Part shown: piece after piece, positions 42,557 to 50,611 of the stretch
How the letters are laid out: the number at the start of each line of letters is the position of its first letter
Position numbering within the stretch: the stretch's first letter is position 1
Assembly: GCA_934316925.1 (NCBI GenBank)
Contig: CAKREC010000003.1
Location: 12,261-76,260 of the forward strand
Direction: 5' to 3'
Length of the DNA: 64,000 nt
Source: an uncultured Eubacterium sp.
GTDB taxonomy: Bacteria; Bacillota; Clostridia; Lachnospirales; Lachnospiraceae
Notes under the pieces: model-generated
Databases searched by the model: none
What the model saw: only the letters and a program-made list of their open reading frames with translations
Told to the model about the DNA's origin: nothing
Translations under genes and position numbers: made by a program

Positions 42557-43225
42557 TTATTCCCCACTTCCCAGACGATACCCCATGCCACGAACAGTTT
42601 TGATCAATGTGCTATCTTTGTCTCCAATTTTTTCACGTAATCTCTTGATCGTAACCGTCAGCGTGTTGTCATTCACAAAATTCCCAGCCGAATCCCACAC
42701 AATGGAAAGCAATTCTTCTCTGGTAAACAGTTTTTTTGGATTATTCAGCATCATCCGTAAAATTTCAAATTCCAACCGGGTAAGCGGACACTCAGTTGTA
42801 CCAACATGACAGGTTCCCTCTTCTTCATTCAGACGGAGGTTTCCATATACCAATTCATTCTGGTCATTGTAACGCCGGAAAACATTTTTGATCCGTGAGA
42901 TCAGTTCCCGGTTGCGGAACGGCTTTGTAACATAGTCATCCGCCCCCAGATCAAAGCCAAGCACAACATCTTTTTCTTCATCTCTTGCCGTCAGAAAAAT
43001 AACCGGCGCCAGATCTTTTTCTTTTATTTTCCGGCACAATTCAAAGCCATCCCCGTCCGGCAGAGAAACATCCAAAAGGATCAAATCAAATTTTTCACTT
43101 CGCAGCAAACGTTCTGCCTGTTCTTTTTCCTCTGCAATCGTAACGCCATATCCCTCTTCTTTCAACAGATACTCTAACCCCATCACGATCGCCGGATTGT
43201 CCTCTACCAACAGAATCTGTTTCAT
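42557..43225 (-). CDS. OmpR-family response regulator
   Basis: This 222-residue protein has a receiver domain (VEDNPA, phospho-aspartate in LILLDVSLPDGDGF near residue 51, YVTKPF lysine near 101) and an OmpR-type winged helix (about 125-220; LTRLEFEILRMMLNNPKKLF and RLREKIGD then TVRGMGYRL). It probably binds the direct repeats before the ABC genes. GGAGGCAATG precedes the ATG. Confidence 0.92.
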   Translation of the reverse strand: MKQILLVEDNPAIVMGLEYLLKEEGYGVTIAEEKEQAERLLRSEKFDLILLDVSLPDGDGFELCRKIKEKDLAPVIFLTARDEEKDVVLGFDLGADDYVTKPFRNRELISRIKNVFRRYNDQNELVYGNLRLNEEEGTCHVGTTECPLTRLEFEILRMMLNNPKKLFTREELLSIVWDSAGNFVNDNTLTVTIKRLREKIGDKDSTLIKTVRGMGYRLGSGE

Positions 43226-43272
43226 ACATTGCCTCCTGTTTCTTTTGTCTCATATTATTGATTTCTCCTCGT

Positions 43273-43302
43273 ATCTTATCAGTCTCACCACTCTTTTGTC
43301 AA
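43273..43302 (-). promoter_or_regulatory. Promoter of the two-component operon
   Basis: On the minus strand TTGACA (43302-43297) and TAAGAT (43278-43273) are spaced 18 bp. Its -35 box is back to back with that of the divergent promoter. Confidence 0.6.
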
Positions 43303-43303
43303 T

Positions 43304-43332
43304 TTGCCAAAAGGAACTTTATCCAGTATAAT
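43304..43332 (+). promoter_or_regulatory. Promoter of the CmpB-like gene
   Basis: TTGCCA (43304-43309) and TATAAT (43327-43332) are spaced exactly 17 bp. It points away from the two-component operon promoter. Confidence 0.65.
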
Positions 43333-43380
43333 ATTCTTCATAAATGATGATCGACAATCTGAATACCAGGAGGAGTTATT

Positions 43381-44160
43381 ATGAATCTTGTTACCGCCTT
43401 TTTAAGCTTTTTTCTATACAGCTTTATCGGGTGGTTTTATGAAACTACGGTCTGTTCTTATGTAAAATACAAAAAGTTTATCAACCGTGGTTTTCTCATG
43501 GGACCGCTTTGCCCGATCTACGGAGTTGGCGCCGTTGTGTGCTACCTCTTATTTCATGAAGTCAACAGTCCGCTTGCGCTGTTTCTCTCGGCCGCGATCG
43601 TCTGCTCGATCCTCGAATATGTGACCAGCTACGCCATGGAAAAATTGTTCCATGCCCGCTGGTGGGACTACTCCCATTTTCCTTTTAATCTCAATGGAAG
43701 AGTCTGCCTGTATGGCGCTGTCCTTTTTGGTGCCGGCTGCGTATGGGTATGCCGACTGTCCCAGCCAGGTCTTCTCCGCTTTTTTGACTTTCTGACTCCG
43801 TTTGTGTGCTATATTCTCTTTGCGGTATTGATGATCGTGTTTATTGTAGACATCACGATCACACTTTGCAGTTTCCGCAATCTGAATGCACATTTAAAAG
43901 CACTATATGACCAATACGAAGAGAAAGCCAATCTTGCCATGGAAGAGATTTCCGAGCAGTTCAACACCAAAACCGTGCCAAAATTTGAACACAGTAAACA
44001 GGCACTTACCCTGCAGATCCAGGAAAAGCTTCATGGTTTCAAAAAAGGCGAACTGCACTTTTTGCGCGCGTTCCCTTCTCTTGAATTTCATCGTTATAAA
44101 AAGGTAATTACGACTGAAAGTATCAAAGAATTATTTAACAAACGAAAACAGAAACATTGA
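43381..44160 (+). CDS. CmpB-like membrane protein (putative ABC transporter type IV family)
   Basis: This 259-residue protein has about five hydrophobic helices. The start FLSFFLYSFIGWFYETTVCS and the segments INRGFLMGPLCPIYGVGAV (about 36-55), DYSHFPFNLNGRVCLYGAVL (about 95-115) are characteristic of the ABC_trans_CmpB/DUF1113 family. The C-terminal 90 residues are soluble, alpha-helical and basic. Function is not established for this family. AGGAGG precedes the ATG. It is divergent from the two-component operon but no shared function can be claimed. Confidence 0.8.
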   Translation: MNLVTAFLSFFLYSFIGWFYETTVCSYVKYKKFINRGFLMGPLCPIYGVGAVVCYLLFHEVNSPLALFLSAAIVCSILEYVTSYAMEKLFHARWWDYSHFPFNLNGRVCLYGAVLFGAGCVWVCRLSQPGLLRFFDFLTPFVCYILFAVLMIVFIVDITITLCSFRNLNAHLKALYDQYEEKANLAMEEISEQFNTKTVPKFEHSKQALTLQIQEKLHGFKKGELHFLRAFPSLEFHRYKKVITTESIKELFNKRKQKH

Positions 44161-44229
44161 AAATGCGCCTTTTACTTTCTTTTGCATATATTGGAGTAAA
44201 GCAACAATATTTTCCAAAAGGAGTATTTC

Positions 44230-44670
44230 ATGAGCTGCCAATGTAATTGTAATCAAAATAACAGTAAAACCAATCTATTGACGGTAAATCTTCCTCGCCA
44301 GACAATGATGAATTCGGATTACCGCCAGGTTCTCTGGACCGGTGACTACATGCAGATCACCATGATGTGCATTCCGATCCGTTCAGATATTGGATTGGAA
44401 ATTCACGAAGAAACGGACCAGATCCTTCGCGTAGAACACGGCTATGGTCAGGTCCGCATGGGTTACAAAAAGAATGAACTGAATTTTGTGCAAAATGTCA
44501 GACAGGGCGATATTATCTGTATTCCAGCCTGCACCTGGCACAATGTGATCAACATCGGAAACCGGCCGCTGCGCCTGTCTTCTATGTACGCCCCACCGCA
44601 CCATCCGGCTGGAGCAAGCCAGCACACGAAGAATCGCGATAAAGAAAACAAGGATTGCTGTGACCGATAG
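44230..44670 (+). CDS. Small cupin-domain protein
   Basis: This 146-residue protein has a cysteine-rich start (CQCNCNQNN) followed by a cupin fold: LEIHEETDQILRVEHGYGQV (about 57-76) and GDIICIPACTWHNVINIG (about 96-113), giving the usual HxxxE and downstream His metal ligands. The YAPPHHPAG end is conserved in a small mannose-6-phosphate-isomerase-like cupin group. The substrate is unknown. AAAAGGAGTATTTC precedes the ATG. It lies 69 bp after the CmpB-like gene and ends at a terminator. Confidence 0.82.
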   Translation: MSCQCNCNQNNSKTNLLTVNLPRQTMMNSDYRQVLWTGDYMQITMMCIPIRSDIGLEIHEETDQILRVEHGYGQVRMGYKKNELNFVQNVRQGDIICIPACTWHNVINIGNRPLRLSSMYAPPHHPAGASQHTKNRDKENKDCCDR

Positions 44671-44680
44671 GATGGGTTAA

Positions 44681-44708
44681 AAAAAGGACTTCTGAGGAAG
44701 TCCTTTTT
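44681..44708 (+). terminator. Terminator of the cupin gene
   Basis: The perfect stem AAAAAGGACTTC / GAAGTCCTTTTT has a 4-base loop and lies 10 bp past the cupin stop codon. It could also work in the reverse direction. Confidence 0.85.
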
Positions 44709-44756
44709 AACTTATTTGTCGCTGTAATGCAAGAAGCATTGGTTTGCTATTTTACA

Positions 44757-45029
44757 CTAAGCTGCATCATATATCTTAACCTCCTTAATTGGTTTTAAGA
44801 ACGTTTCAGCATCATAATATAACATATTAAGTATAGGAATTAAATCTATATACTCTTCAACTTCTGGCATTTCTTTATACTTTGCCATCACAACCAGATA
44901 TCCATTATCCCACTCAACTACTTTCGTATATCTCTCCAATTTATCAGAAGTGACAAAACGAACTCTTTGATTATTAAATTCAAATATCGTATACTTTCCA
45001 TCATTTGTTAAAACCGCATAATCTTTCAT
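44757..45029 (-). CDS. Small acidic protein of unknown function
   Basis: This 90-residue protein has no membrane segment or signal. Its sequence is aromatic-rich with alternating beta-strand and loop patterns (YAVLTNDGKYTIFEFNN, DNGYLVVMAKYK). No family was recognised. It is AT-rich compared with the ribosomal genes beside it. GGAGTGATTTAA stands before the ATG. It is downstream of rpsI across a terminator, so it is probably transcribed on its own. It has the size of small immunity or accessory proteins, but nothing in the context supports that strongly. Confidence 0.65.
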   Translation of the reverse strand: MKDYAVLTNDGKYTIFEFNNQRVRFVTSDKLERYTKVVEWDNGYLVVMAKYKEMPEVEEYIDLIPILNMLYYDAETFLKPIKEVKIYDAA

Positions 45030-45092
45030 TTAAATCACTCCAATCATACAATCTCTTTTATCATTATATAATCATAATACCACAGTTCCCAT

Positions 45093-45126
45093 AAAAAAAC
45101 ACCCCAGAACCGAAATTCTGAGGTGT
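45093..45126 (-). terminator. Terminator of rplM-rpsI
   Basis: The stem ACACCTCAGAA / TTCTGGGGTGT on the minus strand is followed by a T-run (45099-45093), 21 bp past the rpsI stop. Confidence 0.85.
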
Positions 45127-45146
45127 GATAAATCGTATCTCTTTGA

Positions 45147-45539
45147 CTAACGTTTTGAGAACTGTGGAGCTCTACGAGCTTTCTTGAGACCGTATTTCTT
45201 ACGCTCTTTCATACGAGAATCGCGTGTAAGGTATCCTGCTTTTTTGAGGATTGGTCTGAAGTCTTCGTCTGCATTGTTCAATGCACGAGCGATACCATGA
45301 CGGATAGCTCCTGCCTGACCTGTAAATCCGCCACCGCGAACGGTAACTTTTACATCATATTTGTCAGCTGTACCTGTAGCTTCTAATGGCTGACGAGCGA
45401 TGATCTTCAATGTCTCAAGACCAAAGTAATCATCGATATCTTTTTTATTTACTGTTACTTTACCAGTACCTGGTGTAAGGAATACACGAGCAACACTGGA
45501 TTTTCTTCTTCCTGTTCCATAATATGTTGAACTAGCCAC
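45147..45539 (-). CDS. rpsI: Ribosomal protein S9
   Basis: This 130-residue small-subunit protein begins [16 protein letters not shown] and ends with the conserved [16 protein letters not shown], whose last arginine reaches the P-site tRNA. Length is normal. It follows rplM by 24 bp, the standard L13-S9 pair. AAGGAGAAAT precedes its start codon. Confidence 0.96.
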   Translation of the reverse strand: MASSTYYGTGRRKSSVARVFLTPGTGKVTVNKKDIDDYFGLETLKIIARQPLEATGTADKYDVKVTVRGGGFTGQAGAIRHGIARALNNADEDFRPILKKAGYLTRDSRMKERKKYGLKKARRAPQFSKR

Positions 45540-45563
45540 TGTTATTTCTCCTTTCTAAACCTC

Positions 45564-45992
45564 TTAGAATTCTAATGTTTCTGGTTTCTGAGCAGCATGC
45601 TGATGCTCTGGTCCTGCATATACATGCAATTTTGTAAGCATCTGACGACCTAAAGGTCCTTTTGGAAGCATACCTTTTACTGCGTGAGTAATAACAAATT
45701 CAGGTTTCTTCTGCATCATTTCTTTCAATGTAGCTTCTTTCATTCCGCCTACATACTCTGAATGATGATAGTAGATTTTCTGATCTAATTTCTTACCAGT
45801 TGTCTTTACTTTATCAGCGTTTACTACGATAACATAATCACCTGTGTCAATATGAGGTGTGTAGATTGGTTTGTTCTTACCTCTTAATACCTTAGCAACC
45901 TCGGATGCAAGACGACCTAAAGTTTTTCCTTCAGCGTCTACAACATACCATTTTCTTTCCACTGTGGATGGGCTTGCCATAAAACTTTTCAT
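45564..45992 (-). CDS. rplM: Ribosomal protein L13
   Basis: This 142-residue large-subunit assembly protein has the usual start [20 protein letters not shown] and the [21 protein letters not shown] motif near residue 108. AGGAGG lies nine bases upstream. A 130-nt leader and a near-perfect promoter precede it. It is separated from truA, which is its usual upstream neighbour in Firmicutes, by three accessory genes. Confidence 0.96.
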   Translation of the reverse strand: MKSFMASPSTVERKWYVVDAEGKTLGRLASEVAKVLRGKNKPIYTPHIDTGDYVIVVNADKVKTTGKKLDQKIYYHHSEYVGGMKEATLKEMMQKKPEFVITHAVKGMLPKGPLGRQMLTKLHVYAGPEHQHAAQKPETLEF

Positions 45993-46126
45993 CCTTGGAA
46001 TCCTCCTTATTCTATGCGTCAGTTCCTTTGGCTCAATGTCCGGAAGCCTGGCACCGACTCTTGTTTTCTATTTTTATGTTCAAAATACAGCTCCGGGGCA
46101 TTGGAACCATATTTGTACGCAATACT
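45993..46126 (-). promoter_or_regulatory. L13 leader RNA (probable autoregulatory element)
   Basis: Between promoter and start codon the transcript can pair CAATGCCCCGGAGC (46097-46110) with GCTTCCGGACATTG (46037-46050), a long-range helix with one internal mismatch region, enclosing an AU-rich loop with GGTGCC. Firmicutes are known to have an L13 leader at this place; I recognise the position and a comparable structure, not the exact consensus. Its role would be repression by free L13. Confidence 0.55.
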
Positions 46127-46131
46127 CCATT

Positions 46132-46160
46132 AGTATATAAGATTAGGGTAGAGATGTCAA
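46132..46160 (-). promoter_or_regulatory. Promoter of rplM-rpsI
   Basis: On the minus strand a perfect TTGACA (46160-46155) and TATACT (46137-46132) are spaced 17 bp. Its spacer overlaps the right arm of the upstream terminator. Confidence 0.85.
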
Positions 46161-46181
46161 TAGTTTTTTCATCTCTACCCT
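46145..46181 (-). terminator. Terminator of the anti-sigma gene, overlapping the rplM promoter
   Basis: The 11-bp perfect stem AGGGTAGAGAT / ATCTCTACCCT starts 9 bp after the anti-sigma stop. It lacks a strong T-run on the minus strand (TAATCTTATA), and its second arm is the spacer of the promoter above. Confidence 0.65.
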
Positions 46182-46189
46182 ATTGTCTT

Positions 46190-47164
46190 TTATATTTTCA
46201 ACCAATCCATCAATTCCTGTGTTTTCTTTGCTGACTCAGCATACGATTTTACATCTTTTTTCAACTCAGCCGTAGCCTCATCCGCAGTCACACGATACGT
46301 TTGACTTCCTTCGGCGGTCTCATAATGCCATGAGATAACTTCTGCATTGTCAACCAGTGCAAGCATAACATAGGAATATGCTTTCATCTTTTCCTGTTCC
46401 TCGGTTTCATTCCCGGTGATCTTCTGGCTTAAGATCATCTTCCACTCATACGGTTGTTTGGTCGTCTGAAGTTCCTGCGTGTATTCTCCGAAATGCTCGC
46501 CTACTCCCAACTTGTATGTGAGCCAATTGTCTTGAACAGCATCCCCAATATACGCATGTTTTGCAGAATACGTTTCTGCTACATGTTCGGATATTTTTGT
46601 GCCATCCTGCCACCACACATCGCCATTGATCGTAATCTTTTGAATGGTTTGTTTTGCATTATATTTTACCGTAAAATGTCTGCGTTTTTTGCTCCAGAAT
46701 ACCAGCGCACGTTTGGATTCAACTTTCACATCGAGATTTCCATCCTGCTCCGTTGTTATTGCCTTTCCTAATGCAAAACCTTCTGGCAGATCAACTTCCA
46801 GATTCAGCTTGCTGTCAGATACATTGATCTGGTATTTCGTATTGGCAAGAATAAACTTCCCACCATAGATGATGTAACCGCCAAAGACAACAAAACACAA
46901 AATAATTGCAGCAGTCACAACCGTCGCTGTCATCTTGAGCCGGTTCTTTCTTCGTATCTTTTTCAGATAATCAATTTCCTTCTTCTGCTGCGACCGATCG
47001 TCCATCCCCGGACTTTCCGCCCTCATATCCGACAATATCTCTGCACACTCTTTACATTCTGTCAAATGATCTTCGATCAGCTTTTTGCTGTCCTCACTGA
47101 CGATCCCATCAATGTACGATGGCAGCAGATCCTGTATCACTTTACATGAAATTTTATCACTCAT
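46190..47164 (-). CDS. Zinc-finger anti-sigma factor with extracytoplasmic domain
   Basis: This 324-residue protein has an N-terminal zf-HC2-type anti-sigma motif (DHLTECKECAEIL, about residues 32-44), a coiled, basic juxtamembrane region, one transmembrane helix (about 79-101) and a long extracytoplasmic domain ending in a DUF4825-like segment (about 225-310). It should hold an ECF sigma factor at the membrane. The gene overlaps the 3' end of the sigma gene by 8 bp. That sigma gene is broken (see next entry), so this protein may have no partner here. Confidence 0.82.
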   Translation of the reverse strand: MSDKISCKVIQDLLPSYIDGIVSEDSKKLIEDHLTECKECAEILSDMRAESPGMDDRSQQKKEIDYLKKIRRKNRLKMTATVVTAAIILCFVVFGGYIIYGGKFILANTKYQINVSDSKLNLEVDLPEGFALGKAITTEQDGNLDVKVESKRALVFWSKKRRHFTVKYNAKQTIQKITINGDVWWQDGTKISEHVAETYSAKHAYIGDAVQDNWLTYKLGVGEHFGEYTQELQTTKQPYEWKMILSQKITGNETEEQEKMKAYSYVMLALVDNAEVISWHYETAEGSQTYRVTADEATAELKKDVKSYAESAKKTQELMDWLKI

Positions 47165-47521
47165 ACTCTCTACACTCCTTCCTAAGTCGCTCCTTGGCCC
47201 GGTAATAGGTCACCCTGGCCCAGTTTTCTGATTTTCCCATTACTTCCCCGATCTCCCGAAAAGAAAGATTTCCAAAAATACGCAAATGCATGATCTCTCT
47301 GGCTGGTTCCTCCTTCGATAAGCCATCCATTGGTTTTGGGCAATCGCACACAGCCATGTTGTTACCTTGCAGCTTCCATCGAAACGATCCAGACCTTTTA
47401 ATGCCTGATAAAAAGTCTCCTGCGTCAATTCTTCTGCCAGGTCCGCGCTATGGGTCATCGAAACCAGATAACCATAAACCGTTTTACTATGTTCCTCATA
47501 GATCTTCTCAATGGAATCCAT
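47157..47521 (-). pseudogene. ECF sigma factor gene, frameshifted with linker deleted
   Basis: Region 2 is readable from an ATG at 47521 (IYEEHSKTVYGYLVSMTHSA to FDGSCKVTTWLCAIAQNQW, MAYRRRN), and then the frame drifts into nonsense. Region 4 is readable in a different frame from about 47315 to 47157 (AREIMHLRIFGNLSFREIGE, GKSENWARVTYYRAKERL). The two conserved parts directly adjoin in DNA; the 35-40-residue linker that normally separates them is missing. This indicates an out-of-frame deletion of about 100 bp. The downstream anti-sigma gene is intact. A sequencing or assembly error can give frameshifts but would less easily remove the linker. Confidence 0.72.
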
Positions 47522-47662
47522 CCTTTACTCCTTTCCCTACCCATACTTTTTCTCTTCTTGAGCAGATTCTACAGATTAATGTCAAAATATTCAATTTCGT
47601 TACATCATTTTCAATTTTTTTATTCTTATTCTAAATATATTTTCTCCCGATTGCAAGACGGC

Positions 47663-47698
47663 AAAAAAGAGACTGCGCATCAGCAACAGCCTCTTTCT
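47663..47698 (-). terminator. Terminator of the leucine-rich-repeat gene
   Basis: The stem AAAGAGGCTG / CAGTCTCTTT on the minus strand with a following T-run lies 22 bp past the LRR gene stop. Confidence 0.8.
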
Positions 47699-47719
47699 TT
47701 CAATTACACGTTTCCACCA

Positions 47720-48952
47720 CTACCAGCGGGTTACGGTTCCTTTTCTTTTCATTACCTTTGTGTTCTTGGAAACAATGATCGTTTTCAGGTTTTTGAAAGC
47801 ACGAACATCGACCTTTTTCAAATTTTTATTTGAATATAAGTTTATTTCTTTTAGTGTCTTTTTGTTTACCTTGCTAAGATCCATTTTCTTTAATTTCGTA
47901 TCATTTACCCGGAAATACGAAATCTTGTTTTTTCCCAGACGAATCTGTTTGACGTTGGCCCCGGCGATCCAAAGTGACTCTAATTGATTGTTCTTTTGCA
48001 GATCAAATACCGTAATTTTCTTGGTACGATCCGAATAAAACTCCTTAAGCTTTTTATTCTTTCTCAGATCCAGCGTTTTCAGTTTTGTCATCTGCTCCAA
48101 TGTCAGGACAGACAACTTTTTGCATTTATCAACCGACAACGCGGTAATATTGGATTTGGAAAGTGAAAGCGTTTTCAAATTTACCAGTGCATTCAGATTC
48201 AATTTCTTGATCTTTTTGTTGCCTCGATACTGGAGTTTTGTGATCGTTGGATTCTTCTTTGCAAATGAAATCTTATTCAGAGAATCATTGCTTTCCATAA
48301 CCAGCGTTTTCAGAACAGATGCCTTTGTAAGATCCAAGGTCTTCAACAACGCAGAATCCTCTACCCATAGTGACTTGATCGTTTTACTGTTGACCTTCAA
48401 AGTTTTTATCTGATCTAACTCATACAGCGACAATTTTTCCAGGGAAGAAAATTTATCCGTAGAAATACTTGTAAGATCCGCATTGTAAATCGACAATTTT
48501 TTCAGCGAATTAAGGGAATATACGCAATCAAAATTTTTAACCTTTGTTAAATGTGCTTTCTGTCCCACGGTCTGATCAACACCGCCGTTGAAAAGCAGTG
48601 TCAATTCGGTCAGTGAGGTAAAATACTCCATTCCCTTCAGATCAACCACAAAATCATTCTGTGTGTACTGCTCTTTCTCCGTTTCGTTCTCTTCATCATA
48701 ATCATCTGAATTTTTAAACGGATACAAGGAAAATTTCTTTACTGCCGCAATTTCTGATTGTTTCAATTTGCCATCATGATCTGTATCCACCTTAGCTGCC
48801 ACATCCGCACGCAGCCTTGCATCTGGGAATGTCGTTTCATTAATTTCAACCATGACCGGGTCTGTCGTTTCCTCCGCTTTTGTCGTCGGAACTCCTCCCA
48901 GTAATGATAATGTAAGTGCACCGATCATCGCAAATGTCATTTGTTTTTTCAT
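47720..48952 (-). CDS. Secreted leucine-rich-repeat protein
   Basis: This 410-residue protein has a signal peptide (residues 1-26, cleavage near TTKAEE). A dockerin/EF-hand-like segment DTDHDGKLKQSE follows (about 57-68) in a domain starting ETTFPDARLRADV. About twelve irregular leucine-rich repeats run from about 100 to 395 (SLNSLKKLSIYNADLTSIS, LVNLKTLSLSKSNITALSV). The end is basic (KVMKRKGTVTRW). Such proteins are exported and may bind host or cell-wall ligands; no LPXTG anchor is present. AGGAGGGCTTTGCT precedes the ATG. It is an unusual neighbour for ribosomal genes. Confidence 0.82.
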   Translation of the reverse strand: MKKQMTFAMIGALTLSLLGGVPTTKAEETTDPVMVEINETTFPDARLRADVAAKVDTDHDGKLKQSEIAAVKKFSLYPFKNSDDYDEENETEKEQYTQNDFVVDLKGMEYFTSLTELTLLFNGGVDQTVGQKAHLTKVKNFDCVYSLNSLKKLSIYNADLTSISTDKFSSLEKLSLYELDQIKTLKVNSKTIKSLWVEDSALLKTLDLTKASVLKTLVMESNDSLNKISFAKKNPTITKLQYRGNKKIKKLNLNALVNLKTLSLSKSNITALSVDKCKKLSVLTLEQMTKLKTLDLRKNKKLKEFYSDRTKKITVFDLQKNNQLESLWIAGANVKQIRLGKNKISYFRVNDTKLKKMDLSKVNKKTLKEINLYSNKNLKKVDVRAFKNLKTIIVSKNTKVMKRKGTVTRW

Positions 48953-49022
48953 AGCAAAGCCCTCCTCATATCGTATTATTTACTTATACAACGACGAAAG
49001 GGATGAAAATGTTGCATTTCTC

Positions 49023-49781
49023 TTACTCTTTATACTCAATCCTCACCAACATCAATCCCTTTGCCGGCGCAGTCGGTCCCGCCTGTTTGCGTTCACCGGT
49101 TTCAATCGCGCATTTTACCTGTTCTATGCTCCGTCGTCCCATGCCGACCTCTACTAAAGTCCCGGCTATGATCCGCACCATGTTATACAAAAATCCATTC
49201 CCCCGCACACGGATTACAATCTTTCGGCCGGAAACTCCTGCGATCGGCTCTTCTCTGACATCTACTTCATATACCGTCCGCACTTTCGTCTTTACCTGCG
49301 CTCCTGCAGAACAAAAGGCGGAAAAATCATGCGTGCCGACAATTTCAGCAGCTGCCTGACGCATAACTTCAAGGTCAAGCGGGCGGTACACATGATACCC
49401 ATAACGGGAAAGTGTAGGAATCTCAATATCGGTGTGAATGATCGTGTACTCATATGTTTTTTCGCTGTCCGCATATCTCGGATGAAAATCTGCTGTGACT
49501 TCTTCTGATGACAGTATCCGGATGTCCTCCGGCAACTGGTGATTCAACGCAATTCCGATCTTTTCCGGCGGAATACGGGTTTCTACATCAAATACTGCCA
49601 CATTTCCCATGGCATGCACCCCGGAGTCGGTTCGGCTTGCGCCGATCAGTTCAATTCCAGGTTGAAACAACTGATCCAGCGCTTCCTGTACTTTTCCAGC
49701 TACAGTAACGGCATTATTCTGAATCTGCCACCCACAATAATTGGTTCCGTCATATGCAATTCTCAGACGTATTCTTTTCAT
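49023..49781 (-). CDS. truA: tRNA pseudouridine(38-40) synthase
   Basis: This 252-residue enzyme modifies uridines in the anticodon arm. It has the start RIRLRIAYDGTNYCGWQIQ, the catalytic aspartate in GASRTDSGVHAMG (about residue 51) and the C-terminal GNGFLYNMVRIIAGTLVEVG. The start at 49781 is chosen by AGAGGGAAAG upstream. It is the end of the conserved rplQ-ecfA1-ecfA2-ecfT-truA arrangement, 12 bp after ecfT. Confidence 0.95.
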   Translation of the reverse strand: MKRIRLRIAYDGTNYCGWQIQNNAVTVAGKVQEALDQLFQPGIELIGASRTDSGVHAMGNVAVFDVETRIPPEKIGIALNHQLPEDIRILSSEEVTADFHPRYADSEKTYEYTIIHTDIEIPTLSRYGYHVYRPLDLEVMRQAAAEIVGTHDFSAFCSAGAQVKTKVRTVYEVDVREEPIAGVSGRKIVIRVRGNGFLYNMVRIIAGTLVEVGMGRRSIEQVKCAIETGERKQAGPTAPAKGLMLVRIEYKE

Positions 49782-49793
49782 CACTTTCCCTCT

Positions 49794-50606
49794 TTACACA
49801 ATCCAGCGGATTACATGTGGTACAACAATGATCGCAGCAAGATACACCCAGGCGATCGCATACGCAATATAATCTGGTTTATGATAATGCAATGGCTTCA
49901 TCTTGGTTCGTCCCGCACCACCATGATAGCACCTCGATTCCATCGCCAGCGCCAAGTCATATGCACGCCGGGTCGCCGACAACAGCAACGGCACAATAAG
50001 CGCGATCATTGCCTTTACACGATGCCAGAATTTTCCTTCTTCAAAATCTGCTCCTCTGGCACTCTGCGCCTCCATCAGGCGGTTTGTTTCTTCCAGCAGG
50101 ATAGGTATAAACCGCAGCGCCAACGACATCATCATAGCAAAATCGTGAACCGGCACCTTGATCTTTTCCAGTGGTTTTAACAAGGTTTCAATGCCATCTG
50201 TCAACTGGTTTGGCGTCGTTGTGTATGTCAACATCGATGAGCCGATGATCAGATAGATCAGACGCATCGTCATAAACAGCGCATTGCGAAGTCCCTGCCA
50301 GGTTATAGTGATAAACCGCCAGTGAAAAATAGGATCTCCTTTTGTCCAGAATATATGAAAAAAAGCGGTAAATGCCAGCAACACAACAACAGGCTTTAAG
50401 CCTTTCAAAATATATTTAAGCGGCACATGTGACAAATAGATAATGGCTCCTAAAAATGCGGTGACGACAATATAGCCTAAAAAACTGCGAAACAAAAATA
50501 AAGAAATCAAATATAGGAATACTGTAACAATCTTTACTCTTGGATCCAGCTCGTGTAACCGGGACTGTGCCGGATAAAATTGTCCTATCGTAATATCTCG
50601 TAACAT
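49794..50606 (-). CDS. ecfT: ECF transporter transmembrane subunit
   Basis: This 270-residue membrane protein is the scaffold subunit of energy-coupling-factor vitamin transporters. It has about five helices (for example VTVFLYLISLFLFRSFLG) and the conserved coupling-helix motifs AQSARGADF (about residue 182) and ESRCYHGGAGRTKM (about 226). It connects the two ATPases to interchangeable S-components, which are encoded elsewhere. It follows ecfA2 by 5 bp. Confidence 0.94.
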   Translation of the reverse strand: MLRDITIGQFYPAQSRLHELDPRVKIVTVFLYLISLFLFRSFLGYIVVTAFLGAIIYLSHVPLKYILKGLKPVVVLLAFTAFFHIFWTKGDPIFHWRFITITWQGLRNALFMTMRLIYLIIGSSMLTYTTTPNQLTDGIETLLKPLEKIKVPVHDFAMMMSLALRFIPILLEETNRLMEAQSARGADFEEGKFWHRVKAMIALIVPLLLSATRRAYDLALAMESRCYHGGAGRTKMKPLHYHKPDYIAYAIAWVYLAAIIVVPHVIRWIV

Positions 50607-50611
50607 TCTGA

